Assembly: GCA_015061765.1 (NCBI GenBank)
Contig: SUVZ01000046.1
Coordinates: 1 to 14,912 of the forward strand
Reading direction: 5' to 3'
Origin: Lentisphaerota bacterium
GTDB lineage: Bacteria; Verrucomicrobiota; Kiritimatiellia; RFP12; UBA1067
DNA: 14,912 nt
This document shows positions 6,400 to 13,717 of the stretch, piece by piece. A program made the translations under genes and the position numbers. The notes under the pieces were generated by a model. That model saw nothing but the letters and a program-made list of their open reading frames with translations. It did not search any database and was not told the origin of the DNA. Positions within the stretch are counted from its first letter, which is position 1. Every line of letters begins with the position of its first letter.

Positions 6400-8834
6400 G
6401 CACCTACACAGGCTTTGACATGGCTTCCTCCGCCTTGAGGTGGATCGTCCGCGACGGAACGGACGGTATGGACGCGCCCGGTGGCCCGATCTACGGCATT
6501 CGCGGCTGTCCGAGGCATCCCGACTATGATTCTGTCGTTTCGTGGTCTGACGCGATGGCGTTCCGCCAGGGCGAGTTCGAGGAAAAGTTCGAGGGAGGCG
6601 CGGAAAAGACCGTCCGCTACGAACTTCCCGAGGGCCATGCAGCGGATTGGCTCAGGTCTTTCTTCCAGAGCGCGGACGGACATCCGGAGGTGGACGTAAA
6701 CGGCACGATTGCGGTGGCCGTCCCCGATCATGCATCGCCTGAGGAGCGCGATGACGTCCTTGCCGGGCTTTCGGCCACCAAGTACGCAAACGTCTCGCTC
6801 ATCTGGCGGCCCGTCGCCGCATTGCTGGGCTGGATGGACAAGCAGAAGAACGAGAATGGCGTTGATCTCGCGACGTTGCTGAATCGGCGAATCTTCGTCC
6901 TTGACCTTGATGCAGGACGACCGGAATTGACGGAGCTTGCGTGTGTCCGGCACCGGAAACACAGGGGATGGATCGTCCCCTGCCGACGGCAGCCTTCGCC
7001 CGACACCGTGTCCAAGGACGGGGCTTTCGAGAGGGAATGCTACCGGGCTGCGCTTGACGGGGTTCAGGAATGGGAACAGCTCGTAGGCGGTCAGTTCTAC
7101 GCCGACCTTCAGAGTGCCATCGAATCCGGCGACGACAGCTTTGAGGCGTGGGTGCGCAAGCGTGGGGCATGGCAACCCAGGAATGTCGCGTTCGCCAACG
7201 GGCTGCCGAAGGATATTCTCCAGACGCTCAACCCCATTCTTGTCGGGATGTGGGGAACGTTGGGAACGAACGATATTCTGCTTGTGAACGGGTGGGTGGC
7301 TCGAAAATACGGCGCACAGATATTGACGAGATTCCGTACAAAATGCGACATGGTTGAGGCGCTGCCGTCCAATGCTGTCGCAAAAGGCGCGGTGCTCTTT
7401 GCGGAACGCCTCGCCAAAGGGCTTCCGACATATTACGACCGCCTGCCGGAGTACAGTTTCTGGGACGGGTTCAAGGCCAACTGGGTGTTGATGTTTGACG
7501 GCGAGCAGGAAGTCGAGCCGGGACGCGAATACCGGTATCCCGAACCTGGCTCGGGCCAGCGCAGACTCAAGGTCGAGAAGTATGCCGACAACGTATCTTT
7601 CTACGTGTGTGAACCAAATTCCAAGGAATATGCGCGTAGAATCAAGACACAGTTTGCGGAGTTCCTACGCTCGGAATTGGAACTCAGCCTGTCGGCAGTG
7701 ATTTCTCCTGAAAAAGGTTCGGCTCGATTTGTGCTGGAGATGTGCGACGCGCGGTTCAAGGCCATTTTCATTTCCGGCAAGACCACGGTACGCGAGATTG
7801 TTCTCCGGTGGAGCAATTCGCTCAACGCAAACAAGTCCGTGACAGTCGAGTTCGTGCCCGAACATCAGGGGTACGTTGAGCCGCAGCCTGTCTTGGGGCG
7901 CATCTACGATTCCGAAGACAATCTCCGGATGGTGGAAGAGTACGTGTTGAATCCACAGGGGACGACATTCAATGATCTTTGGGCGGCATATCGTTCGTGC
8001 TTCAATCCTGATTCTAGACATGGCATTGCCGATCGTGTGGGATACAGGGCGAATCCACGGGAACCTACTCGCGGACTCTTCGGAACCCGATACGTGTTCA
8101 ATGCGCGGGTTGACATGGCGACACGGGCCTTCGCAGAGAAATGCGCTCGGGACACACCGTATGTAACGCCTGCACTTATCGCTGGCGCCGGAGCTCTGCT
8201 AAGGGACGGTATGCTGCAGCAGAACTACTGTCATTGCGGTGCACTTGACGACTACAAGAAACTCATCCGGGATCGGCTGACGAACGGCGATGAGCCGCAG
8301 CACAACTTCAGCTTCTACAACGCGGCTGGGTATGTCCTAGGAGAAGATCCGCAGGATATCGTCATCCTGATGAACTACATCTGCGCAAAGACACACTTGC
8401 AGGTCGAGCGTGGCAAACTCTGGTGGTCGTTTTTCCGTATGCTCTGCTGGCATCCCGAATGTAGGTTGACAGCTGCAATCAAACCTCTTCTTGAGAAGGC
8501 GATAAGCATCCTCTGCGATGAGGATGCGGACAAGGTGGTACATGGCGGAGAATGGACGTATAACGACGTAAAGTATCTGCCATTGGCAATCCTCTACTCG
8601 TTACGCATTCGCGAGAGCGGCGAAGATCTGTCGGATGCCCTCAAGGGCAAGTTGATAGCCGTGCTCTCGACTGGACTTCTAAGCGGCATTTCGTTCCCGA
8701 AGACGATGGTTCCGAAGGTTGATCCCGCGTCGCGTCCGGCAGGAGATACGCTCAGCAAGTACGTGTTAAGATTTGTAAGGCAAGAAGATACCCTTGCTGA
8801 TCGCGAGCTTGGTGCCTCGATGGGATGTGTGTAA
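6396..8834 (+). CDS. Divergent Hsp70/actin-fold ATPase with large C-terminal region (812 aa)
   Basis: AAGGAG (6383-6388) lies 7 bases before ATG 6396, which overlaps the upstream stop (ATGA). Hsp70 landmarks can be followed in order: phosphate-1 'TGFDMASSALRW' (D8, for GIDLGTT), the 'IAVAVPDHASPEERDDVL' strand-helix (~105-122), 'SLIWRPVAALLGW' (R138-P139, for LI-EPTAAAL), phosphate-2 'FVLDLDAG' (D170, D172, for DLGGGTFD), the adenosine region 'ILLVNGWVARKYG' (~294-306, for LVGGSSRIP) and 'PSNAVAKGAVLFAERLAKG' (for NPDEAVAxGAAxxA). After ~355 comes a possible beta substrate-binding part, and from ~510 a helical region of about 300 residues that I do not recognise. Several nucleotide-site residues are changed (T/G losses in phosphate-1), so catalysis may be weak and the protein may act as a switch or recognition subunit. 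As the last operon gene it probably works with the McrB-like machine. Confidence 0.72.
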   Translation: MSTYTGFDMASSALRWIVRDGTDGMDAPGGPIYGIRGCPRHPDYDSVVSWSDAMAFRQGEFEEKFEGGAEKTVRYELPEGHAADWLRSFFQSADGHPEVDVNGTIAVAVPDHASPEERDDVLAGLSATKYANVSLIWRPVAALLGWMDKQKNENGVDLATLLNRRIFVLDLDAGRPELTELACVRHRKHRGWIVPCRRQPSPDTVSKDGAFERECYRAALDGVQEWEQLVGGQFYADLQSAIESGDDSFEAWVRKRGAWQPRNVAFANGLPKDILQTLNPILVGMWGTLGTNDILLVNGWVARKYGAQILTRFRTKCDMVEALPSNAVAKGAVLFAERLAKGLPTYYDRLPEYSFWDGFKANWVLMFDGEQEVEPGREYRYPEPGSGQRRLKVEKYADNVSFYVCEPNSKEYARRIKTQFAEFLRSELELSLSAVISPEKGSARFVLEMCDARFKAIFISGKTTVREIVLRWSNSLNANKSVTVEFVPEHQGYVEPQPVLGRIYDSEDNLRMVEEYVLNPQGTTFNDLWAAYRSCFNPDSRHGIADRVGYRANPREPTRGLFGTRYVFNARVDMATRAFAEKCARDTPYVTPALIAGAGALLRDGMLQQNYCHCGALDDYKKLIRDRLTNGDEPQHNFSFYNAAGYVLGEDPQDIVILMNYICAKTHLQVERGKLWWSFFRMLCWHPECRLTAAIKPLLEKAISILCDEDADKVVHGGEWTYNDVKYLPLAILYSLRIRESGEDLSDALKGKLIAVLSTGLLSGISFPKTMVPKVDPASRPAGDTLSKYVLRFVRQEDTLADRELGASMGCV

Positions 8835-8902
8835 ATATGGATGCTTTTTATAGTTCAGTGTTCCAGAGGTTATAAAGGTAATGTGTGAATGTATTCCTTT
8901 GC

Positions 8903-9059
8903 CGTATTCGGAATTGTGATATTGGTGTAAGATTTTGCTGTGGGTGGCGAGTAGGGGAATAGAAAGGTTTTGAAAATGAAGAGCGAAATGAAAAACGGAA
9001 TGATCGGTGCGATTGTCGGTGATATTGCCGGGTCGCGGTTTGAGTGGCATAATCGAAAG
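8903..9059 (+). repeat. Direct repeat copy A: leader plus first codons of ADP-ribosylglycohydrolase
   Basis: CGTATTCGGAATTGTGATAT (8903-8922) recurs exactly at 13172-13191. Similarity then continues through a TGTAAGATTT box, a small hairpin, the ribosome site GAAAGG and the first ~24 codons of the downstream gene, fading near 9059 (13307 in copy C). The shared upstream part probably holds a promoter or operator: ATTC-G-GAAT is palindromic, and TAAGAT is a possible -10. The divergence between copies points to paralogous leaders, not a recent duplication. The stretch 8835-8902 holds nothing else I can name, and I see no terminator after the operon. Confidence 0.75.
8935..8950 (+). promoter_or_regulatory. 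Conserved leader hairpin, copy A
   Basis: TTGCTG (8935-8940), loop TGGG, and TGGCGA (8945-8950) form six pairs if G-U wobbles are allowed. The same position in copies B (10032-10047) and C (13206-13221) also folds, with compensating base changes. It sits 12 bases before the ribosome site GAAAGG (8962-8967). Confidence 0.45.
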
Positions 9060-9815
9060 ACCAAGCGATTTACTTTATTGAGGGCGAAGGGTGAATCTCG
9101 TCATCCGTGTTATTTTACCGATGATACCGTGATGACTTTGGCGGTTGCTGACGCGATAATAAAGTGGCGTGAGAATGGTGGCGGGGTGTACGATGTGCTG
9201 TCAGCTGAAGCTGTTATGAGTATGCAGGATTTCGGAAGGCGCTATCCATGTGCCGGTTATGGCGGAGCGTTTAGGCTATGGCTTAAGGATGAAAATCCTC
9301 AGCCGTACAACAGCTGGGGAAATGGTTCGGCGATGCGTGTTAGCGCATGTGGTTGGGCTGGGCGGACGCTTGATGAGGTAAAAGCGATATCGCTCGCTGT
9401 AACGGAAGTTACGCATAATCATCCAGAGGGTATAAAGGGTGCGGAGGCGACGGCTGTTGCAACTTTTTTGGCTCGTACTGGGGTGACTAAAGATGAGATT
9501 CGTGATGTTATTGTTCGCGATTATTATCCGATTGATTTTACGCTTGATAAGATTCGCCCAAGCTATAAGTTTGATGTTTCGTGTCAAGGTTCGGTCCCGC
9601 AGGCATTACAGGCGTTTTTTGAGTCGACTTCGTTCGAGGATGCGATAAGAAATGCGATTTCAATCGGCGGCGACTCTGATACCATCGCCGCTATCACCGG
9701 CGCTGTTGCCGGTGCGTATTATGGCGTACCTGGCGATATTCGCGAGAAAACTGAAACATTTCTTTCGCCCGATTTGCTTGATACGCTACATAAGTTCGAG
9801 AGGATGTTTGTGTGA
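8976..9815 (+). CDS. ADP-ribosylglycohydrolase (ARH/DraG family), 279 aa
   Basis: The protein removes ADP-ribose from modified proteins or small molecules in a Mg-dependent hydrolysis. The family landmarks are complete: N-terminal 'GAIVGDIAGSRFEWHN', 'FTDDTVMTLAVADAI' with metal ligands T48-D49-D50, 'NGSAMRVS', 'VTHNHPEGIKGAEATA' and C-terminal 'GGDSDTIAAITGAVAGAYYG' (D233, D235, T236). Length is normal for the family. ATG 8976 is chosen for GAAAGG (8962-8967) at 8 bases; TTG 8970 is less likely. It is preceded by the repeated leader and lies 141 bases after the operon, so it is probably a separate unit. A truncated paralogue begins at 13236. Its substrate is unknown. A role in reversing ADP-ribosylation toxins or defence effectors is only a suggestion from context. 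Confidence 0.93.
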   Translation: MKSEMKNGMIGAIVGDIAGSRFEWHNRKTKRFTLLRAKGESRHPCYFTDDTVMTLAVADAIIKWRENGGGVYDVLSAEAVMSMQDFGRRYPCAGYGGAFRLWLKDENPQPYNSWGNGSAMRVSACGWAGRTLDEVKAISLAVTEVTHNHPEGIKGAEATAVATFLARTGVTKDEIRDVIVRDYYPIDFTLDKIRPSYKFDVSCQGSVPQALQAFFESTSFEDAIRNAISIGGDSDTIAAITGAVAGAYYGVPGDIREKTETFLSPDLLDTLHKFERMFV

Positions 9816-9845
9816 ATAGTACACATTGGTGAAAGGTAAAGGAAA

Positions 9846-9989
9846 ATGGGGGAAAGTTTGATTTTTATATTGGTCATAAAGTTCGGCCTTTTGGGAAAAG
9901 TTGCCGCGTTGGCGAGTTATGGCGGCGGACGGTGTCGCCGTCGCAAAACTCGGGATGGGGAATGGGTCGTTACCACCGCATTTATATAA
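9846..9989 (+). CDS. Possible small hydrophobic protein or gene-start remnant (47 aa)
   Basis: ATG 9846 opens 47 codons with a hydrophobic stretch 'SLIFILVIKFGLLGKVAALA' and a basic segment 'GRCRRRKTRDGEW'. AAAGG motifs lie upstream, GAAAGG at 9831-9836 giving the better spacing. The stop TAA 9987-9989 falls in the centre of the 30-bp palindrome at 9971-10000. It could be a small membrane peptide or another broken gene start. No family is recognised. Confidence 0.25.
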   Translation: MGESLIFILVIKFGLLGKVAALASYGGGRCRRRKTRDGEWVVTTAFI

Positions 9990-10000
9990 ATGCGGTGGTA
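9971..10000. repeat. Perfect 30-bp palindrome
   Basis: Arms TACCACCGCATTTAT and ATAAATGCGGTGGTA are exact reverse complements with no spacer. The GC-rich outer arms and AT core (TTTATATAAA) would allow cruciform or a strong RNA hairpin. No T-run follows, so it is not a standard intrinsic terminator. It lies in the leader of the large exported-protein gene and contains the stop codon of the small ORF. Confidence 0.9.
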
Positions 10001-10031
10001 GGCGCGAGCGATGTGATTTGCAATATAAGAT

Positions 10032-10047
10032 TTGCTGTGAGCAGAGA
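10032..10047 (+). promoter_or_regulatory. Conserved leader hairpin, copy B
   Basis: TTGCTG (10032-10037), loop TGAG, CAGAGA (10042-10047): five of six pairs form. The preceding TATAAGATTT parallels TGTAAGATTT in copies A and C, and a purine-rich ribosome site follows. The gene below is therefore likely expressed under the same kind of leader as the ADP-ribosylglycohydrolase. The rest of 9816-10075 holds the small ORF and the palindrome only. Confidence 0.4.
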
Positions 10048-10075
10048 GGATAAACTAGAAAGAAAGGAAATGAGG

Positions 10076-13000
10076 ATGATGGAAAAGATTTTGTTGGTTG
10101 TTTTCGGTATGCTGGTAGGCGGCGTTTGGGCAGATGTGCCGGGAGTGCAGAAATCGGCGGAAACGGATCTGTATGGAATTGCTGATCCTACGCAGAGGCT
10201 GGCGGCGATACGTGCAAAATGGCCGAATGCAGGGGATGTGGTTTCGCAGTGGAAGATGCCGGAATATGAAGAGCGCTTTTCTGAAATAGACAGATTGCAG
10301 GACTGGTGCAATGAAGATAAGGCCAATCGATACAAGGATTTCGAGGGGGCGTGTCGTGAGGCTATCAAAATGAAGATTGAACCGGCGATTTGGTATTACA
10401 ATCTTGCCTGTTTGCTTGCTGTACTTCGAAAACCAAACGATGACGTTTTCGAAGCGCTGGAGCAGGCGGTGGCGGCAGGATATAACGATGTCGATCATGC
10501 CATCAAAGATGAGGACTTCAAGCCGGTTACGAATGATGTTCGGTTTGCTAGGCTATGTGAGACGATGGGGGTGATTGGGAAGGCGTGGAATATTCCAAAG
10601 GCTCCGTTGAGGGCAGATGCCGATAAGGTTGAACTGACGGCGGATAATGTCTATTATGTGTTTAACCGCAGTTCGTTTCTGTGCGATATTGCTACCACTA
10701 ATGAGTGTCCGATTGTATATGTCAATAAGCATAAGAACCATAATGAGATTCCGTGTGACGGTTTGATTGTTCCGAAACTCACTGAGGAGGCGGTAGGTGC
10801 GGTATGTGGTTCTGTTGCGATGAATATGCACTTTTACTGTCCCAATTTGAAAATGGGGTATGTCCCTACGATAGTTGCAAGCAACCGGGCGCTTGACGAT
10901 GACCGCATGAATAGATCAATGAGTATTCCTGCCGCGCTTGGGTTCTATGACGGTGTGCTTGAAGCACGACATAATGTCACTTTCAACGCTATCGGAATCT
11001 ATACGGTGGCGTATGACTACGGTTTTGACGGCATAGACAGGTTCGCCGCACACTACCCTCTCTGCATTGCGCACATTGGAGGCGCTAATGAATCTGATAA
11101 GTTCGTACGTCTTTGCCGCGATATCATAAGGTCGGTGCCTTCTAATATGAAAGACATGGCAGCGTTGTGTGCATTGAACGCAATCAGGCAGTCACAAAAA
11201 TGTGTGAAGGACTTGGATGATTACATGAGCAGCGTCGCTTGGAGACCGGTTCTGTCGTTCGCAGATATCGATGTTGAAAAGGCGCTTTGCTTGGCTTGTA
11301 AACAGACAGATGCGATTCTTCCGGTGCCGCCAAGAATAGAATCTTCGACATCTGACCCATCGCGAGTGGTCCCTTGTACAGATATTTGGGATCCGCCGTA
11401 TAATCGCGTGGATATGCATCAATCTTCTTGGAATAGTTCTTTTGTGCATAGGGGAGCCGAGAGGTCACAGCGATATGAGGTGAATGTGAGCGCCGATTGG
11501 AATAACGGGAAGGGTGAATTTGTATGGAAAGTACTGCAAGGCGATGAGAAAAAGGTTCGATTCTCTCCGTTGGATGAAAAAAGATCTCGTATGGCCATTG
11601 ATGTAGATTGGCACGATGTATTTGAGGTGTCTTTGTCCGATGGGAGAAAGGTGAAATCTTCGAGAGTGGATATCGGCTGTTTTATTGTGTGTAATGGCAT
11701 GGTGTCACTTCCTTCGATAATCAGCGTGTATTTCAGCCCTAACGAAACGCGAGAATACTGTTCGGATGGAAAACTTCTCTCGATTGATTATGCGAAACGG
11801 CAGTTAGAAGGATATTGTCCAGAACTTTGTCCAAGAGGCAAGTGGAAGGATGTGTTCCATTGGAATGAGACTGGAGGATTGACTGGGTGGACAAGATATC
11901 GTGGGGAGATAACAAACGAGTTTACCCGTGAGGGGCTGGTTGTTGTTTCGAGGGACAGGTTGGGGCGTCCAAAGGAGGTGCGTCGGGATATGTACTCCAC
12001 ATGGATGCAAAAACATGGTGCGATAAAATCAAAAGATGATGATGAAGTGTGGTTGAGTTATTGTGCCATACAGAATAATCTTTCCAAAGCGAATCCTCGT
12101 GAAACTACACTCGCCTGGAGGTACGAATACGAAAATGACAGTGATCGATTCGGTAAGCCTTCGCCTATAGCTCCTGTTCCATTCCGCTATAGGCCAGAGC
12201 TTTGTCTGCGGGCGGATTTTTCAGAGGACTGCGGTTTCAGACTGCCTTTGCTTGATCAGATGGACTTAGGGTACTGTGCATATGCAGGATGCCGTCAAGG
12301 GGTGGTGGAATGGTTTGATCGTGCAACTGAGCTGGTACGGGAGGATTCCCGCTTCGCTTTGAGGGCAAAGGGCTTGAAACAGCCGGATGTGCTCAAAAAG
12401 ATGAAGTTCTGCAAGTGGAGCCCGAGCACGAACGATGTGTGGAAAGTGGATCTGAGGGAAACGGAAAAGAAGTGGCAAAGATGGCTGAAGGAACTTGGAG
12501 ATGGCGTTTATCGATGCTGTACCAAGAAGGGAGTGTGGCTGTCGGTCAACAATACCTATAAGCAGGTGAACGCATCATTGGAAAAGGAGGCGTATGCCTT
12601 ATTGGACAAGGAATACCGTCGTTGCGATTACAGTGTGGTAGAGAAAATGATGTCCAGTAAAACCGCAACCAATAAATGGGCAAAGACGCAGATTGTCGAG
12701 AAGGGCTTCATGCAATACGGGACGTTGCCGGAAGGTAAAGATTCCACTTTGGCTATGTGGAGGATCACTGATGACATTTGTTTCGGAATCAGGGCATGGC
12801 ATTATGCTCATAAATGGACGAGAGAGTATTTCTTTTGCAAGGAGGATGTTGCGACTGGGCAGTCTTTCCCATTCCATTTCTTGCATGAGCTGCCCTCACG
12901 GGCAATAGGCAATGCCATTATGGGGGCGGATGCAGGGGATGCGGATGCTCTCAATAATGTGGCGGTGCTGTATTATGGTGGGGTTCTCAATCCGTGTCAG

Positions 13001-13156
13001 TACGATGAATCATCTGTTCTTACGCTGTTAAAGATGGCAGCAAGGAAAGGGAATGCGACGGCGATATACAATGTCGGGGTGCTTTTTGAAAATAGGGGTG
13101 AAATGGATAAGGCCAAGATCGCCTATGAAACGGCAAAGAAACTGCAGAATAAATGA
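10076..13156 (+). CDS. Large exported protein with TPR-like and Sel1-like repeats (1026 aa)
   Basis: ATG 10076 is chosen because AAGGA (10064-10068) is 7 bases upstream and the first residues form a signal peptide: 'MMEKILLVVFGMLVGGVWA', with type I cleavage after VWA at residue 19. In-frame ATGs at 10070 and 10079 are alternatives. Residues ~104-155 ('AIWYYNLACLLAVLRKPNDD', then 'ALEQAVAAGYND') are a TPR-like unit, and residues 945-1026 hold Sel1/TPR-type helices ('ADALNNVAVLYYGGVLNPC', 'NATAIYNVGVLFENRGEMDKA'). The middle ~780 residues are rich in Trp, Tyr and Cys, lack transmembrane helices and are not recognised. An extracytoplasmic scaffold or surface-exposed role is inferred. Cysteine content suggests disulphides or metal sites. 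It lies between two copies of an ADP-ribosylglycohydrolase leader. Confidence 0.85.
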   Translation: MMEKILLVVFGMLVGGVWADVPGVQKSAETDLYGIADPTQRLAAIRAKWPNAGDVVSQWKMPEYEERFSEIDRLQDWCNEDKANRYKDFEGACREAIKMKIEPAIWYYNLACLLAVLRKPNDDVFEALEQAVAAGYNDVDHAIKDEDFKPVTNDVRFARLCETMGVIGKAWNIPKAPLRADADKVELTADNVYYVFNRSSFLCDIATTNECPIVYVNKHKNHNEIPCDGLIVPKLTEEAVGAVCGSVAMNMHFYCPNLKMGYVPTIVASNRALDDDRMNRSMSIPAALGFYDGVLEARHNVTFNAIGIYTVAYDYGFDGIDRFAAHYPLCIAHIGGANESDKFVRLCRDIIRSVPSNMKDMAALCALNAIRQSQKCVKDLDDYMSSVAWRPVLSFADIDVEKALCLACKQTDAILPVPPRIESSTSDPSRVVPCTDIWDPPYNRVDMHQSSWNSSFVHRGAERSQRYEVNVSADWNNGKGEFVWKVLQGDEKKVRFSPLDEKRSRMAIDVDWHDVFEVSLSDGRKVKSSRVDIGCFIVCNGMVSLPSIISVYFSPNETREYCSDGKLLSIDYAKRQLEGYCPELCPRGKWKDVFHWNETGGLTGWTRYRGEITNEFTREGLVVVSRDRLGRPKEVRRDMYSTWMQKHGAIKSKDDDEVWLSYCAIQNNLSKANPRETTLAWRYEYENDSDRFGKPSPIAPVPFRYRPELCLRADFSEDCGFRLPLLDQMDLGYCAYAGCRQGVVEWFDRATELVREDSRFALRAKGLKQPDVLKKMKFCKWSPSTNDVWKVDLRETEKKWQRWLKELGDGVYRCCTKKGVWLSVNNTYKQVNASLEKEAYALLDKEYRRCDYSVVEKMMSSKTATNKWAKTQIVEKGFMQYGTLPEGKDSTLAMWRITDDICFGIRAWHYAHKWTREYFFCKEDVATGQSFPFHFLHELPSRAIGNAIMGADAGDADALNNVAVLYYGGVLNPCQYDESSVLTLLKMAARKGNATAIYNVGVLFENRGEMDKAKIAYETAKKLQNK

Positions 13157-13171
13157 AATATGGAATAGTGT

Positions 13172-13307
13172 CGTATTCGGAATTGTGATATGAAGGTGTA
13201 AGATTTCGCCGTGAGCGGCGAGAAAGGTGAGTAAAATGAATAACGGAATGATCGGTGCGATTGTCGGGGATATTGCTGGGGCGAGGTTTGAGTGGCATAA
13301 CCAAAAG
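13172..13307 (+). repeat. Direct repeat copy C: ADP-ribosylglycohydrolase leader and start
   Basis: This segment repeats 8903-9059: an exact 20-base block (13172-13191), two extra bases before TGTAAGATTT, the hairpin, GAAAGG (13222-13227) and the first ~24 codons. In this copy the distance from TTCGGA to TAAGAT is 17 bases (15 in copy A), compatible with a promoter. Similarity ends near 13307 where unrelated sequence begins. Confidence 0.75.
13206..13221 (+). promoter_or_regulatory. Conserved leader hairpin, copy C
   Basis: TCGCCG (13206-13211), loop TGAG, CGGCGA (13216-13221): six Watson-Crick pairs. Compared with copy A, pairing is kept although both strands differ. It lies immediately before the ribosome site, so it could modulate translation. 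Confidence 0.5.
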
Positions 13308-13550
13308 TGGATTCTTGTGGGGACAGCAGCAAATGCAACGCGCAAGCTGCGCGTTGTACGGTTGGGGTTAAGGCAAATGGATGGGATAGGATTTCGTCTG
13401 TTTGGTAATCTTGAGAATCAGTCCAAATCATGTTTTCATTCATTCGCTGTCTCATCAGAAGCGAGAGAACTGCTCCTAAATGAATTTCATATTCGAGACC
13501 TCATCATTCCCCATGTTTGGTGCTCAATTCTCACAAATTATAATTTGTGA
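13236..13550 (+). pseudogene. ADP-ribosylglycohydrolase 5' fragment (truncated paralogue)
   Basis: ATG 13236 follows GAAAGG (13222-13227) and encodes 'MNNGMIGAIVGDIAGARFEW', matching residues 5-24 of the intact enzyme at 8976. Identity stops after 'EWHNQK'. The frame stays open for about 80 more unrelated residues and closes at TGA 13548-13550, inside a palindrome. The metal-binding TDDT and GGDSD motifs are absent, so the product cannot be an active hydrolase. The unrelated tail carries a 9-bp hairpin (13336-13356) close after the breakpoint. Confidence 0.75.
13336..13356. repeat. Inverted repeat near the ADP-ribosylglycohydrolase breakpoint
   Basis: CAACGCGCA (13336-13344) and TGCGCGTTG (13348-13356) are exact reverse complements around an AGC loop, about 30 bases after homology to the intact enzyme ends. 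It may be a REP-like element or part of whatever replaced the gene. Confidence 0.7.
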
Positions 13551-13557
13551 GAATTGA
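13524..13557. repeat. Perfect 34-bp palindrome
   Basis: Arms TCAATTCTCACAAATTA and TAATTTGTGAGAATTGA are exact reverse complements without spacer. It contains the stop codon of the truncated paralogue. No T-run follows. The remaining gap 13558-13717 shows no gene I can support, apart from a 7-codon ORF (ATG 13698) that overlaps the next start. Confidence 0.9.
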
Positions 13558-13717
13558 TGGTTCTCGAGTGTTTCGGCAATGGGTTTTGATGGCGCGCCTT
13601 TCGGGTAAATGGGTGGTAGGAATCATTGAAGAAGTGCGGGGTATTGATTGCTGTGATTGATCGTTTGGTGCAGAGAGTATTTTGAAGGGTGGGTTTTATG
13701 AGGGATGGAGCGGATGC

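Noticed and set aside
6375..7175. 266-codon frame on the minus strand under the Hsp70-like gene
   Set aside because: Spans the 3' end of one gene and the start of the next in antisense with no motif or ribosome site.
1039..8834. Operon considered as Zorya, BREX or a toxin-antitoxin module
   Set aside because: No MotA/MotB-like pair, no SNF2 helicase, no methyltransferase or PglZ, and no small toxin/antitoxin pair; the McrB/DUF2357 signatures fit McrBC relatives better.
13524..13557. lac-operator-like TTGTGAG motif in the palindrome
   Set aside because: The resemblance is limited to a few bases on one side and the overall palindrome differs; no LacI-type regulator is in the window.
13292..13717. 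Region after the truncated paralogue searched for a hidden gene on either strand
   Set aside because: Only short frames without ribosome sites or recognisable residues were found; the 110-codon minus-strand frame at 13123-13455 is antisense to repeat copy C.
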